Shown here: positions 48,710 to 59,338 of the stretch, piece by piece
How the letters are laid out: every line of letters starts with the position of its first letter
Position numbering within the stretch: the stretch's first letter is position 1
NCBI RefSeq assembly: GCF_030506255.1
Contig: NZ_CP113431.1
Span: 2,420,001 to 2,484,000, forward strand
Length of the DNA: 64,000 nucleotides
Reading direction: 5' to 3'
From: Nocardioides sp. Arc9.136
Lineage (GTDB): Bacteria; Actinomycetota; Actinomycetes; Propionibacteriales; Nocardioidaceae
The notes under the pieces: generated by a model
What the model saw: only the letters and a program-made list of their open reading frames with translations
Databases searched by the model: none
Told to the model about the DNA's origin: nothing
Translations under genes and position numbers: made by a program

Positions 48710-49344
48710 CAGGACGGTCCAGTGCCGTCCACCGCGTACCGGGCGGTGGTGGTGCGGACGGCCTCGTCGACCACCTGCGTGACGCGTTCGTCGCCCACCT
48801 CCCAGCCCGGCACGAGGAGGGTCGGCCAGAAGACGTAGTTGGAGATCATCCCCAGGAACTGCGTGGCGGCGAGGTCGACGTCCTCGACCCGCACGGTCCC
48901 CGCCTCGTGCTCGGCCCGCAGGTAGTCCCGCACGGACTCGAAGTAGGGCATCTTGCCGTGCGAGAACTGCGCGCTGGCGAGCTCGGGGAACCGCGGCAGC
49001 TCGGCGATGACGATCCGGAACAAGTCGGTCATCCGGGCGCGGCCCAGCAGCTCGGCGTAGCGGCGACCGATGGTGCCGAGCCCGGCGACGACGTCGCCCA
49101 CCGGCGGCGGGGCCTCGTCGTCCCCGGTCGACCAGGACTCGGTGACCATCGCGTCGAAGAGGGCGGCCTTGGTCGGGAACTGCTTGAACAACGTGGCGCG
49201 CGAGACGCCCGAACGCTCGGCGATCCGCGCCAGCGACGTCCGGTCGTAGCCCAGCTCGAGGAACAGGGCGGTCGCGGCCGCCAGGATCAGCGCGCGCTTC
49301 TCCTGCGCGATGCGCTGGTGGTACGTCGTCACAGCCCTGCTCAT
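48709..49344 (-). CDS. TetR-family transcriptional regulator
   Basis: A 211-residue repressor. The helix-turn-helix is TSLARIAERSGVSRATLFKQ (about residues 36-55) after ILAAATALFLELGYDR. The ligand domain resembles the AefR-like C-terminal type (DLFRIVIAELPRFPEL). It diverges from an SDR gene; two matching operators lie between them. Substrate or product of the SDR is the likely inducer. Confidence 0.92.
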   Translation of the reverse strand: MSRAVTTYHQRIAQEKRALILAAATALFLELGYDRTSLARIAERSGVSRATLFKQFPTKAALFDAMVTESWSTGDDEAPPPVGDVVAGLGTIGRRYAELLGRARMTDLFRIVIAELPRFPELASAQFSHGKMPYFESVRDYLRAEHEAGTVRVEDVDLAATQFLGMISNYVFWPTLLVPGWEVGDERVTQVVDEAVRTTTARYAVDGTGPS

Positions 49345-49359
49345 GGGCCGAGCATACGA

Positions 49360-49425
49360 GGTGAGTGGCTTGACTCGCCTCTATGGGCGGCTTAGGGTCG
49401 CCAGTGGTGAGCCACTCGACTCACC
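49360..49425 (+). promoter_or_regulatory. SDR promoter with two TetR operators
   Basis: Operators at 49360-49379 (GGTGAG-N8-CTCGCC) and 49406-49425 (GGTGAG-N8-CTCACC) share half-sites and spacing; the second is a perfect inverted repeat extended to 11 bases per arm (49401-49430). A promoter TTGACT (49370-49375), 17-base spacer, TAGGGT (49393-49398) predicts initiation near 49405. Thus the first operator covers the -35 and the second the start point. The TetR gene starts 16 bases to the left, so autoregulation is likely. Confidence 0.75.
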
Positions 49426-49479
49426 ACTGGCCGGCCCCCACCGGGACCGGCCGGTCACCCCGTACCGGAGGACCAGCAG

Positions 49480-50259
49480 ATGCACCGCTTCAACGACCAG
49501 ACCGTGCTCGTGACGGGTGGGACCGGGGGCCAGGGGTCGAGCCACGTGCGCGCCTTCCACGCGGAGGGGGCGAGCGTGGTGATCGCCGACATCGACCCCG
49601 GACGCGGCGTCGCCCTCGCCGCCGCGCTCGGGGACCGCGCGCGCTTCGCCCACCTCGACGTCACCGACGAGGACTCGTGGTCCGCCGCCGTGCTCGCCGC
49701 CGAGCGCGCCTTCGGCACCCTGGACGTGCTCGTCAACAACGCCGGCGTGCAGAACCCGCCGGCACCCATCGAGGAGACCGACCAGGCGACCTGGTCGCGC
49801 ATCCTCGGCGTCAACCTCACCGGGACCTTCCTCGGCACCAAGGTCGCGGCCCCCGCCCTGCGCCGCGCAGGAGGCGGAGCCATCGTCAACATCGCCTCGA
49901 CCATGGCACTGGGCGGCACGGCCCACTACGCGCCGTACGTCGCCAGCAAGTGGGCCGTGCGGGGCCTGACCCGGACGGCGGCGCTCGAGCTCGGCCGCGA
50001 CGGCATCCGGGTCAACACCATCCACCCCGGCGTGATCGCGACGCCGTTCATCCACGAGCCGGCAGCCGGTGCCACCGCGGCGATCGCCGACTTCTACTCC
50101 CCCGAGCCGTTCGCGGTCCCCCGGCTCGGGGAGCCGACCGACGTCACCCGTCTCCTGCTGTTCCTCGCCTCCTCGGAGGCGTCGTTCGTCACCGGCTCGG
50201 AGCACGTCGTCGACGGCGGTCTGCTGCTCGGTCCCGCGCTGCAGGCCGAGACCGCGTGA
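49480..50259 (+). CDS. Short-chain dehydrogenase/reductase controlled by TetR
   Basis: A 259-residue classical SDR: VLVTGGTGGQGSS (cofactor loop), ADIDPG favouring NAD, NNAG, catalytic Ser in NIASTMAL, YVASKWAVRG with Tyr and Lys, and a C-terminal VDGGLLLG. ATG follows GGAG at nine bases. It is coexpressed with the F420-type protein that overlaps it by four bases, and both are downstream of TetR operators. Substrate unknown. Confidence 0.92.
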   Translation: MHRFNDQTVLVTGGTGGQGSSHVRAFHAEGASVVIADIDPGRGVALAAALGDRARFAHLDVTDEDSWSAAVLAAERAFGTLDVLVNNAGVQNPPAPIEETDQATWSRILGVNLTGTFLGTKVAAPALRRAGGGAIVNIASTMALGGTAHYAPYVASKWAVRGLTRTAALELGRDGIRVNTIHPGVIATPFIHEPAAGATAAIADFYSPEPFAVPRLGEPTDVTRLLLFLASSEASFVTGSEHVVDGGLLLGPALQAETA

Positions 50260-50729
50260 GCACCCCGAGCGCCACCGGGCCGAGCGACCCGGCCCCGGAC
50301 GACTCCCTGGCGCACCTGCCCGACCACGTCCGGCGCGCCATCGAGATCACCCCCGCCGCTGGCACCCGGGAGCGGATCATCGACATCACGACGCGGGGGC
50401 GCCGCACCGGCCGGCCGCGCCGCCTCGAGATCTTCTTCTACCGGGCCGCGGGCGCCACCTACCTGTGCAGCGGCGCCGGCGGCGCCGCGACCGACTGGCA
50501 CGCCAACCTCCTGGCCGAGCCCGCCTTCACCTTCCACCTCAAGAACGGGGTCCGTGCCGACCTGCCCGCGCGGGCCACGCCTGTCACCGACCCCGCGGAG
50601 CGCCGGGCCGTGCTGGCGGAGATCGTCGCCGACCTCAATCAGCCGCACGACCCGGGCACCATCCGGCCGACCCGGCTCGAGGACTGGGCCACCAGTCGGC
50701 TCGTGCGGATCAGGTTCCCGCGATCCTGA
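50256..50729 (+). CDS. Deazaflavin(F420)-dependent nitroreductase-family protein
   Basis: A 157-residue split-barrel protein of the Ddn/FDR type: TTRGRRTGRPRRLEIFFYR, YLCSGAGGAATDWHANLLAEP and FHLKNGVRADLPARA. These proteins bind cofactor F420 and reduce diverse compounds. GTG at 50256 overlaps the SDR stop (GTGA). A dehydrogenase plus F420 reductase pair suggests stepwise reduction of a hydrophobic substrate. Confidence 0.85.
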   Translation: MSTPSATGPSDPAPDDSLAHLPDHVRRAIEITPAAGTRERIIDITTRGRRTGRPRRLEIFFYRAAGATYLCSGAGGAATDWHANLLAEPAFTFHLKNGVRADLPARATPVTDPAERRAVLAEIVADLNQPHDPGTIRPTRLEDWATSRLVRIRFPRS

Positions 50730-50760
50730 CCGCGGTTCCCGGGCAGACCGGGGGTCGCGG
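50730..50760. terminator. Bidirectional terminator hairpin
   Basis: CCGCG/CGCGG (50730-50734, 50756-50760) and CCCGG/CCGGG (50738-50742, 50748-50752) stack around a 3x3 internal loop and a five-base loop GCAGA. It lies exactly between the convergent F420-type and PH-domain genes. Confidence 0.5.
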
Positions 50761-50766
50761 GGCGCG

Positions 50767-51225
50767 TCAGCGGGAGAGCTCGTCGGCGAGCCGGCGGAGC
50801 TCGCGGACGGCCTCGCGGGACTTCGCCCCGTCAGAGCCCTGGATGCCCATGGCCGACACCGTCCGGCCGTCGGAGAGGTCGATGGTGACCCACGGGGCAC
50901 CGGTTGGGAGGTTGACCGCGACGACCTCGGCCCACTCGTAGCGGCGGCTGCGGTAGCCGTTGACGACCGTCAGGCCGTCCCGGTCGGCCGTGACGCGGGA
51001 GCGGGTCAGCGCGTGCAGCACCGCTCCCCCGAGCAGCACGAAGAAGACGACCGTGCCCCGCTGGAACGTCGTGAACTTCGACCGCACCTCGTCACCGAAG
51101 GAGATCCAGGCCATCGCCAGGATGACGAGGAGGCCGACGCCCAGCACGATCGCGACGATCCGCGGTCCGAGCGGTCGCCACGTGCGCGGCAGGCCCGGGC
51201 CCGGGGCCTCAGAGCCGGCAGGCAT
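50767..51225 (-). CDS. PH-domain membrane protein
   Basis: A 152-residue protein with two transmembrane helices (about residues 22-42, IVAIVLGVGLLVILAMAW, and 58-72) and a C-terminal bacterial PH-like domain (SRVTADRDGLTVVNGYRSRRYEWAEVVAV). The same kind of gene follows ribH or hisG in mycobacteria and Streptomyces. Its start overlaps the end of hisG by 17 bases. Function unknown. Confidence 0.8.
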   Translation of the reverse strand: MPAGSEAPGPGLPRTWRPLGPRIVAIVLGVGLLVILAMAWISFGDEVRSKFTTFQRGTVVFFVLLGGAVLHALTRSRVTADRDGLTVVNGYRSRRYEWAEVVAVNLPTGAPWVTIDLSDGRTVSAMGIQGSDGAKSREAVRELRRLADELSR

Positions 51226-52060
51226 GGATGTCGGTGAGGAGGATGCCGCGGGCGCCGAGCTCCCAGAGCTCGTCCATCAGCCGCTGGGCACCGTCGCGGG
51301 GCACCATCGCGCGGACAGCGACCCAGCCGTCCTTGTGCAGCGGGGACACCGTCGGGCTCTCGATGCCGGGCGTGAGGGCGACGGCGGAGGAGACGTGCTG
51401 GCTCTCGATGTCGTAGTCCATCATCACGTAGCTGCGCGCGACCAGGACGCCGTCGAGGCGCCGCTTGAACACCTCGAAGCCGGCGGGCGGCTCGGCGGCC
51501 GAGCGGGTGATGAGCACCGCCTCGGACTCCAGGATCGTGCCGCCGAAGACCTCGAGGCCCGCCTGGCGCAGGGTGCTGCCGGTCTCGACCACGTCGGCGA
51601 CCACGTCGGCGACGCCGAGCTGGATGCTGGTCTCGACCGCCCCGTCGAGCCGCACCACCGACGCCTCGATGCCCTGCTCGGCGAGGAAGGCTCCGACCAC
51701 GCCGACGTACGACGTGGCGATCCGGAGGCCCGACAGCTCGGACAGGTCGGTGTAGCGGCCGGCGGGGCCGGCGAACCGGAAGCGGCTGCGGCCGAAGCCC
51801 AGGGACCGGACCTCGTCGGCCTGGGCCCCGGAGTCGCGCAGCAGGTCGCGGCCGGTGATGCCGACGTCGAGGGTGCCCTCGCCGACGTAGAGCGCGATGT
51901 CGCGCGGACGCAGGTAGAAGAACTCGACGCCGTTCTCGTCGTCGATCAGCGTCAGCTGCTTGCTGTCGTCGCGCTGGCGGTAGCCGGACTCCCGGAGGAT
52001 CTCGGACGCGGACTGCGAGAGCGAGCCCTTGTTCGGGACGGCGACACGGAGGAGGGACAT
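51209..52060 (-). CDS. hisG: ATP phosphoribosyltransferase
   Basis: First, feedback-inhibited step of histidine synthesis. The 283-residue long form has LLRVAVPNKGSLS at the N-terminus, VGITGRDLL, GLRIATSYVGVV (PRPP region: LGVADVVADVVETGSTLRQAGL) and a C-terminal regulatory domain, so it should not need HisZ. ATG at 52060 follows AGGAC. It is cotranscribed with hisE. Confidence 0.96.
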   Translation of the reverse strand: MSLLRVAVPNKGSLSQSASEILRESGYRQRDDSKQLTLIDDENGVEFFYLRPRDIALYVGEGTLDVGITGRDLLRDSGAQADEVRSLGFGRSRFRFAGPAGRYTDLSELSGLRIATSYVGVVGAFLAEQGIEASVVRLDGAVETSIQLGVADVVADVVETGSTLRQAGLEVFGGTILESEAVLITRSAAEPPAGFEVFKRRLDGVLVARSYVMMDYDIESQHVSSAVALTPGIESPTVSPLHKDGWVAVRAMVPRDGAQRLMDELWELGARGILLTDIHACRL

Positions 52061-52092
52061 GCGGGTCCTGTTCGGGGCCGGGTCAGGCTGGG

Positions 52093-52356
52093 TCAGAGGT
52101 GGGCGTAGACGTCGTCGAGGTCGATGCCGCTGGCGATCATCAGGCACTGCGCGTGGTACAGCAGCTGGCTGATCTCCTCGGCCGTGCGCTCCTTGCCCTC
52201 GTGCTCGGCCGCCATCCAGGACTCGGCGGCCTCCTCGACCAGCTTCTTCCCGATCGCGTGCACACCCGCGTCGAGCTGTCGCACGGTGCCGGAACCGGCG
52301 GGCCGGGTCCGTGCCTTCTCCTGCAGCTCGGTCCACAGCTCGTCGAACGTCTTCAC
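52093..52356 (-). CDS. hisE: Phosphoribosyl-ATP pyrophosphatase
   Basis: Second step of histidine synthesis. The 87-residue MazG-fold protein has [26 protein letters not shown] and a YHAQCLM region with the acidic metal-binding residues. GTG at 52356 (VKTFDEL) is the standard start. TAGGCT eight bases upstream could be the -10 of a nearly leaderless message; no ribosome site is evident. Confidence 0.95.
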   Translation of the reverse strand: MKTFDELWTELQEKARTRPAGSGTVRQLDAGVHAIGKKLVEEAAESWMAAEHEGKERTAEEISQLLYHAQCLMIASGIDLDDVYAHL

Positions 52357-52364
52357 GGGCGACC

Positions 52365-52370
52365 AGCCTA
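52365..52370 (-). promoter_or_regulatory. Possible hisEG -10 element
   Basis: TAGGCT on the minus strand ends eight bases before the hisE GTG and fits TAnnnT. No -35 is recognisable 16-18 bases upstream. Confidence 0.35.
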
Positions 52371-52406
52371 GGCGACGCGCCGGTCGACGGCTCGACCGGG
52401 CGACGG

Positions 52407-52435
52407 TTAAGACGGGTCTGACCTGCTGATACCTT
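52407..52435 (+). promoter_or_regulatory. Promoter of the kinase-decarboxylase operon, leaderless
   Basis: TTAAGA (52407-52412) and TACCTT (52430-52435) are 17 bases apart, and the kinase ATG follows seven bases later at 52443. This predicts a leaderless message. The 86-base gap to hisE holds both divergent promoters. Confidence 0.55.
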
Positions 52436-52442
52436 CCGGGGT

Positions 52443-55427
52443 ATGGGCAGATCGCTGTCGCTCGCCGCGCAGCGACGCCGTTTCCGGGTGGCCGCACCCG
52501 CTGCCGTCCTCACCGTGGTGCTCTTCGCGGTGCTCCTGCACCCGGGTTTCTCCGACACCTTCCGCGAGGGCGCGAGCGCGCTGGGCCTGATGGCCGCCGG
52601 GACCACCACCGGCGTGAGCGTCTGGCTGCGGGCTCGGTGGTCGAGCGGGCGGCGGCGCCGCGGGTGGCTCTGGCTGCTGGCCGCCGCGGTCTCCGCGGTG
52701 CTGGGCAACGTCTGGGCCGCGATCGCCGGTTACGACCCGGTGACCGACCCCAGCCTGGTCAGCGACCTGAGCGTGTCGCTCGCGCTGGCGCTGTCGATCG
52801 TGGGACTGCTGACCTTCCCGACCGCGCGCCGCCGGGGCCGCAACCTCACGATCATGGTCCTCGACGGGATCGTGGGCGGGTCGGCGGTGCTGATCATGGC
52901 CTCGGTGCTCGTCTACGACGAGCTCCTGGCGTCGGTCGACCAGGTCTTCGGCCCGGAGTTCTTCAGCCTGCTCATCCCGTTCCTCGACGTGGCCCTGGTG
53001 ACCTTCGGCCTCTTCCTGGTGCTGCGCAGCCGGGGTGAGAGCCGTCCCGCGCTCGCGCTCGTAGCGCTGGGCTTCCTGCTGTACGCCATCGCCGACCTGT
53101 CCTTCGCGGTGCGGGTGGCCCAGGGGACCTTCACCTGGGGCGACTTCCCCGACCTCGGGTGGATCGCGGGCTACCTGCTGATCGCGGTCGCGTCCTGGTA
53201 CCCCGCCGGTGACGAGGACGAGGCCGTCGAGGACGCCCACACCGCCGCCGACGCCCGGGACACCCTGCTGGTCTTCTCGGTCGTCGGCGTGGCGGGGATC
53301 GTGCAGATCTTCTTCAGCGGCGGCGAGGAGATGCAGCGGGCCCAGGAGGTCCTCTGGCTGGCGCTCGCAGTCGCCACCGGCGCCCGCCAGGTGCTGCTCA
53401 CCGCGGACAACGCCCAGCTGCGGCGGGGCCTCGAGCGCCGGGTCGCGGAGCAGACCGCCGACCTGCGGCGCCTCGCGCGGCGTACCGAGACGCTCCTGAC
53501 CTCCGTCGGCGACGGCATCTACGGCGTGGACGCCCGCGGACGGATCACCTCGATGAACCCCTCCGGCGCCCGCGCGCTCGGCTACACCCCCGAGGCGCTG
53601 CTCGGTCAGCCGGCCCACGAGCTCTTCCACGCCCCGGGCGTCGACGGCGCGCCGTTCCCCTACGAGGGCTGCTACATCGCCGAGGCGATCGCCTCGGGCA
53701 CGGTGACCAGCGCCGAGGAGGACGTCTACGTCTGCGCCGACGGGGCGGAGTTCCCGGTCGAGATCACCGCGAGCCCGCTGCTCGACGACGACGTGGTCAC
53801 GGGCGCGGTCGTCGTGTTCCGTGACGTGACGCAGCGGCGCGAGGTCGACCGGATGAAGAACGAGTTCCTCTCCGTGGTCAGCCACGAGCTGCGCACGCCG
53901 CTGACGTCGATCCGCGGCTCCCTCGGCCTGCTCGCGGGCGGCCAGCTCGGCGAGCTGAGCCCGCGGGCCACGTCGATGGCGCGGATCGCGCTGGAGAGCA
54001 GCGAGCGGCTGACCCGGCTGATCAACGACATCCTCGACCTCGAGCGCATCGAGTCCGGCGCCCGCCCGATGGAGCTGGCCGTCATCGACGCGCGGGCCCT
54101 CGTGGAGGCGGCGACCGCGGAGCTGGACGCCATGGCGCGCGGCGCGGACGTCCGGCTCGAGGTCGGCGACACCGCCGGGACCGTCCTCGCCGACCGCGAC
54201 CGGATCGTCCAGACGCTGATCAACCTGCTCAACAACGCGATCAAGTTCTCCTCCGCCGGGGGCCGGGTCGTCGTCGACGCGCAGCCGCGCGACGGCGGGA
54301 CCGTGCTCTTCCGCGTGCACGACGAGGGACGCGGGATCCCGGCGGACCAGATCGGCACGATCTTCGACCGGTTCCACCAGGTCGACTCCTCCGACGCCCG
54401 CCAGAAGGGCGGCACCGGGCTCGGGCTGGCGATCAGCCGCGGCATCGTGGACCGGCACGGCGGGCGGATCTGGGCGGAGAGCGAGCCGGGGCGGAGCACG
54501 ACCGTGCAGTTCACCCTGCCGGCGCCGCACCGCTCCCGCCTCGCGGGCGAGGCCGTGCCCGCCGACGCCCCCACGATCCTCGTCTGCGACGACGAGCCCG
54601 CGGTGGTCGGCACGCTGTCGGCGATGCTCGCCCAGCACGGCTACCGCCCGGTGGGCGTCGGCGACGGCGACGAGGCGATCGCCCGGGCCACCGCGGAGCG
54701 CCCGGCCGCCGTCCTCCTCGACCTCCGCATGTCCGGCACGTCCGGCGCGGAGGTCCTCGCCGAGCTGCGGCGAGGCGAGCGGACCCGCAACATCCCGGTC
54801 GTGGTCGTCTCCGGCCTCGCTCCCGAGAGCGACCCCGAGCTGAGCCCGCAGGCCGACGGCTGGCTGGTCAAGCCGGTCACCGAGGGCCAGCTCGTGCAGG
54901 CCGTCGAGGTGGCCCTGGCCGGGCGGCTCAGCGAGAGCGCCGTGCTGCTCGTCGAGGACGACGAGGACCTGGCCGAGGTGATCAGCGCACTGCTGCACGC
55001 CCACGGCCTCCGCGTCGACCACGCCACCACGGCCGCCTCGGCGATCGAGACCGGGCGGGCGGTGCGCCCGCAGGTCATCGTCCTGGACCTGCACCTGCCC
55101 GACGACGACGGCTCGGCGGTCGTCGCCGCCTTCCGCCGCGACCCCGCGCTGGCGGCGACGCCCCTCGTCGTCTACAGCGCCGCGGACGTCGAGGTCGAGC
55201 GCCGGGCCTCCCTCGAGCTGGGGCCGACCGTCTTCCTCACCAAGGGACGCACCGCGCCCGAGGACCTCGAGCAGCGGGTCCTCGGCCTGCTCGACGCCGT
55301 CACCGGACGGCCCGCCGAGGCACGCGTCCCCACCAGCCCCACCACGACGAGCACCACCACCACGGGCACCACGACCACCACCACGTCGCGAACAGCGTCC
55401 GACACCATCCCCAAGGAGGAGCGGTGA
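52443..55427 (+). CDS. Membrane hybrid histidine kinase with PAS and two receiver domains
   Basis: A 994-residue sensor. About eight transmembrane segments occupy residues 18-320, arranged like an integral-membrane sensory domain; a short coiled coil (325-350) leads to PAS (350-462), HisKA with H481 ([14 protein letters not shown]), ATPase with NN at 597-598, DEGRGIP (627-633) and [10 protein letters not shown] (656-665). Receiver 1 (711-825) has DD716-717, phospho-acceptor D760, K810. Receiver 2 (834-945) has D839-D840, D882, K934. A Thr-rich tail fills 964-981. No DNA-binding output exists, so signalling probably acts on the overlapping downstream genes' products. Confidence 0.92.
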   Translation: MGRSLSLAAQRRRFRVAAPAAVLTVVLFAVLLHPGFSDTFREGASALGLMAAGTTTGVSVWLRARWSSGRRRRGWLWLLAAAVSAVLGNVWAAIAGYDPVTDPSLVSDLSVSLALALSIVGLLTFPTARRRGRNLTIMVLDGIVGGSAVLIMASVLVYDELLASVDQVFGPEFFSLLIPFLDVALVTFGLFLVLRSRGESRPALALVALGFLLYAIADLSFAVRVAQGTFTWGDFPDLGWIAGYLLIAVASWYPAGDEDEAVEDAHTAADARDTLLVFSVVGVAGIVQIFFSGGEEMQRAQEVLWLALAVATGARQVLLTADNAQLRRGLERRVAEQTADLRRLARRTETLLTSVGDGIYGVDARGRITSMNPSGARALGYTPEALLGQPAHELFHAPGVDGAPFPYEGCYIAEAIASGTVTSAEEDVYVCADGAEFPVEITASPLLDDDVVTGAVVVFRDVTQRREVDRMKNEFLSVVSHELRTPLTSIRGSLGLLAGGQLGELSPRATSMARIALESSERLTRLINDILDLERIESGARPMELAVIDARALVEAATAELDAMARGADVRLEVGDTAGTVLADRDRIVQTLINLLNNAIKFSSAGGRVVVDAQPRDGGTVLFRVHDEGRGIPADQIGTIFDRFHQVDSSDARQKGGTGLGLAISRGIVDRHGGRIWAESEPGRSTTVQFTLPAPHRSRLAGEAVPADAPTILVCDDEPAVVGTLSAMLAQHGYRPVGVGDGDEAIARATAERPAAVLLDLRMSGTSGAEVLAELRRGERTRNIPVVVVSGLAPESDPELSPQADGWLVKPVTEGQLVQAVEVALAGRLSESAVLLVEDDEDLAEVISALLHAHGLRVDHATTAASAIETGRAVRPQVIVLDLHLPDDDGSAVVAAFRRDPALAATPLVVYSAADVEVERRASLELGPTVFLTKGRTAPEDLEQRVLGLLDAVTGRPAEARVPTSPTTTSTTTTGTTTTTTSRTASDTIPKEER

Positions 55428-55933
55428 CCACCCGACTCGAGATCACGGTCCGCGCAGCAACCGGGACCGGCCGCACGCCGCTGGCGGCGTACGACCACGC
55501 CCTTCTCAACGCCGGCGTCGGCAACCTCAACCTGATCAAGCTCTCCTCGGTCATCCCGCCGCACAGCACTGTGCGGGTGCTGGAGGACCCCGCGGCCGAG
55601 GTCCTCGCCGGCGGCCACGGCGACAAGCTCTACTGCGTGGAGTCGGCCTCCTTCGCCGAGCACAGCGGCGAGACCGTCTGGGCCGGCCTCGGCTGGACGC
55701 GGGACCACACGACCGGCGGCCTCTTCGTGGAGCACCACGGCGGCAGCGAGGAGTCCCTGCTCGAGCAGATCACCTTCAGCCTCCACGACATGGACGTCAA
55801 CCGCGGCGGCGGCTACGGGCCGGTCGAGCACGCCACCGCGTCCGCGCACTGCGTGGACCGGCCGGTCTGCGCGCTGGTCGTGGCGGCGTACTCCGTCGAG
55901 GACTGGTCGCCCAAGGAGAGCACCCGTGGCTGA
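55424..55933 (+). CDS. pdaD: Pyruvoyl-dependent arginine decarboxylase
   Basis: A 169-residue proenzyme that should form agmatine and CO2 from arginine. It has AAYDHALLNAGVGNLNLIKL leading into SSVIPP; cleavage between S41 and S42 would convert S42 to the pyruvoyl group. FVEHHGG with E103 matches the catalytic Glu region of the archaeal enzymes. GTG at 55424 overlaps the kinase stop and follows AAGGAGG. Length and motifs are complete, so it looks active. A change of substrate cannot be excluded. Association with a hybrid kinase is unusual. Confidence 0.87.
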   Translation: MTTRLEITVRAATGTGRTPLAAYDHALLNAGVGNLNLIKLSSVIPPHSTVRVLEDPAAEVLAGGHGDKLYCVESASFAEHSGETVWAGLGWTRDHTTGGLFVEHHGGSEESLLEQITFSLHDMDVNRGGGYGPVEHATASAHCVDRPVCALVVAAYSVEDWSPKESTRG

Positions 55934-56504
55934 CCGCGCGAGCGGGTCGCCGGCCATCACCGTGGAGACCGAGCTGGACGAGCAGACCGTCGCGGCGTAC
56001 TGGAAGCTCTACCGCGAGACCTTCGCCGAGCTCGAGACCCGGGCGATGGCCCGGCACCTCCTCCACGAGCACGAGTTCGTCGAGGAGATGACCGACCCCC
56101 GCGTCATGAAGTACGTCGCCCGCAACGCCGACGGCGAGGTCGTGGGCCTCTCCACGCTCACGCGGGACCTCGAGACCGTGCCGTGGATCAGCCCCGGCTG
56201 GTGGGCGCACCACTACCCCGAGCACACCGCCCGCAACGCCGTCTACTACCTCGGCTTCACTCTGGTGCGCCAGGACCAGCGACAGACCAGCGTCATGTGG
56301 TCCATGATCTCCACCATCGTGGAGATGCTGGTCGCCGAGAAGGCGGTCTGCGGCTACGACTACTGCAAGTTCAACAACGAGGTGCTCCGGCTCGGTCCGG
56401 GTACCGAGGCGCTGCTGCACCGGATCGCCGACGTGGAGGTGGAGGCTACGGACACCCAGACGTACTACACCGCACTCTTCTCCGGACCGCCGCGGTCCAG
56501 CTGA
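55926..56504 (+). CDS. GNAT-like acyltransferase
   Basis: A 192-residue protein. Strand-turn pattern KYVARNADGEVVGLSTLTRD, then NAVYYLGFTLVRQDQRQT as the central strand and cofactor turn, resembles GNAT N-acetyltransferases, though the pyrophosphate loop (RQDQRQTS) is not the classic Q/RxxGxG/A. Its role is not established; next to the decarboxylase, agmatine acetylation is one possibility. GTG at 55926 overlaps the decarboxylase stop by eight bases and its stop shares one base with the next ATG. Confidence 0.62.
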   Translation: MADRASGSPAITVETELDEQTVAAYWKLYRETFAELETRAMARHLLHEHEFVEEMTDPRVMKYVARNADGEVVGLSTLTRDLETVPWISPGWWAHHYPEHTARNAVYYLGFTLVRQDQRQTSVMWSMISTIVEMLVAEKAVCGYDYCKFNNEVLRLGPGTEALLHRIADVEVEATDTQTYYTALFSGPPRSS

Positions 56505-56875
56505 TGCCGCGCGCCCTCGTCGTCGACGACGACGACTCGATCCGCGAGATCACCCAGCTGGCCCTCGAGGTCGTGGCCGGCTGGGAGGTCGTGACCGCCG
56601 ACGGCGGTCAGCTCGCCATCGAGATGGCCGACGAGCACCTGCCCGACGTCATCGTGCTGGACCTGATGATGCCCGACATGGACGGACTGACGACCTTCCG
56701 CCACCTGCAGGCCCAGCAGTCCACCGCGCACATCCCCGTGGTGCTGCTGACCGCCAAGGTGCAGGTGGGCGACCGTCAGCTCTGGGACGAGATGGCCGTG
56801 GCCGGCGTCATCTCCAAGCCGTTCGACCCCATGAGCCTCGCCGGCGAGATCTCCACGATGCTCGGCTGGGCCTGA
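56504..56875 (+). CDS. Stand-alone response regulator receiver
   Basis: A 123-residue CheY-like protein consisting of a receiver only. Acidic pocket DDDD (8-11), phospho-acceptor D53 (VIVLDLMMPDMDG), T83 and K105 (SKPFDP) are all present, so phosphorylation is expected, presumably from the kinase at 52443. With no output domain it would act by protein-protein contact or as a phosphate shuttle. Its start forms TGATG with the previous stop. It ends eight bases from the convergent ribH gene. Confidence 0.93.
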   Translation: MPRALVVDDDDSIREITQLALEVVAGWEVVTADGGQLAIEMADEHLPDVIVLDLMMPDMDGLTTFRHLQAQQSTAHIPVVLLTAKVQVGDRQLWDEMAVAGVISKPFDPMSLAGEISTMLGWA

Positions 56876-56883
56876 CCGTCTCC

Positions 56884-58654
<1,771 letters not shown>

Positions 58655-58658
<4 letters not shown>

Positions 58659-59338
58659 GCGGGTACTCCTTCGTCGACCGGGCGCGGGGCGGCGACCGGC
58701 TGGTGGGTGGCGCGCTCCACGCGCCACCAGGTGATCAGGCCCAGCACGCAGAACGCGCCGTAGAACAGGTACATGCCGGCGGTCGGGTAGTAGCCGGCCC
58801 GGACCAGCGTGGTCACGCCGACCACGTCGACGGCGATCCACACCAGCCAGAACTCCACCCAGCCGCGCGCCATGCCGTACGTCGCCACGAGCGAGCCGGC
58901 GAGGATCCAGGCCTCCGTCGCGGGACCCCAGGAGCCGATCCGGACGAGCAGCGCGTACGCCGCGGCGTACCCGACCGCGGCCAGCGCGAGCAGCGCGAGC
59001 CTCTCCCGCGCGCTGGCCCACCGCGGGGTCACCGGCACCGCACCGGCGTCGCGCCGGGCGGCGCTCCAGCGCCACCAGCCGTAGAGCCCGACGACCGCGA
59101 ACATCACCTGGCGCCCGGCCTGGCCCCACAGCGGCTCGGAGGTCGCTCCGCTCAGCTCGCCGCTGACGAACACCGTGAACAGCAGGACGTTGCCGACCAG
59201 GCCGACCGGCCAGGCCCAGACGAGGCGGCGCATGCCGAGCAGCGCGCTGGCCAGGCCGAAGCCGTTGCCGACGACCTCGCGGACGGCCAGCGAGCCGTCG
59301 CCGACCGCGATGGTCCCGTGGAGCAGCCAGTCGAGCAT
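58655..59338 (-). CDS. ribM: Riboflavin transporter of the RibM/PnuX type (PnuC superfamily)
   Basis: A 227-residue membrane protein with about seven helices, related to the NMN transporter PnuC ([31 protein letters not shown] region; [16 protein letters not shown]). Its place between ribE and ribBA, under an FMN riboswitch, equals the position of ribM, a known riboflavin importer in Streptomyces and Corynebacterium, so riboflavin is the better guess. Four-base overlaps tie it to both neighbours. Confidence 0.88.
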
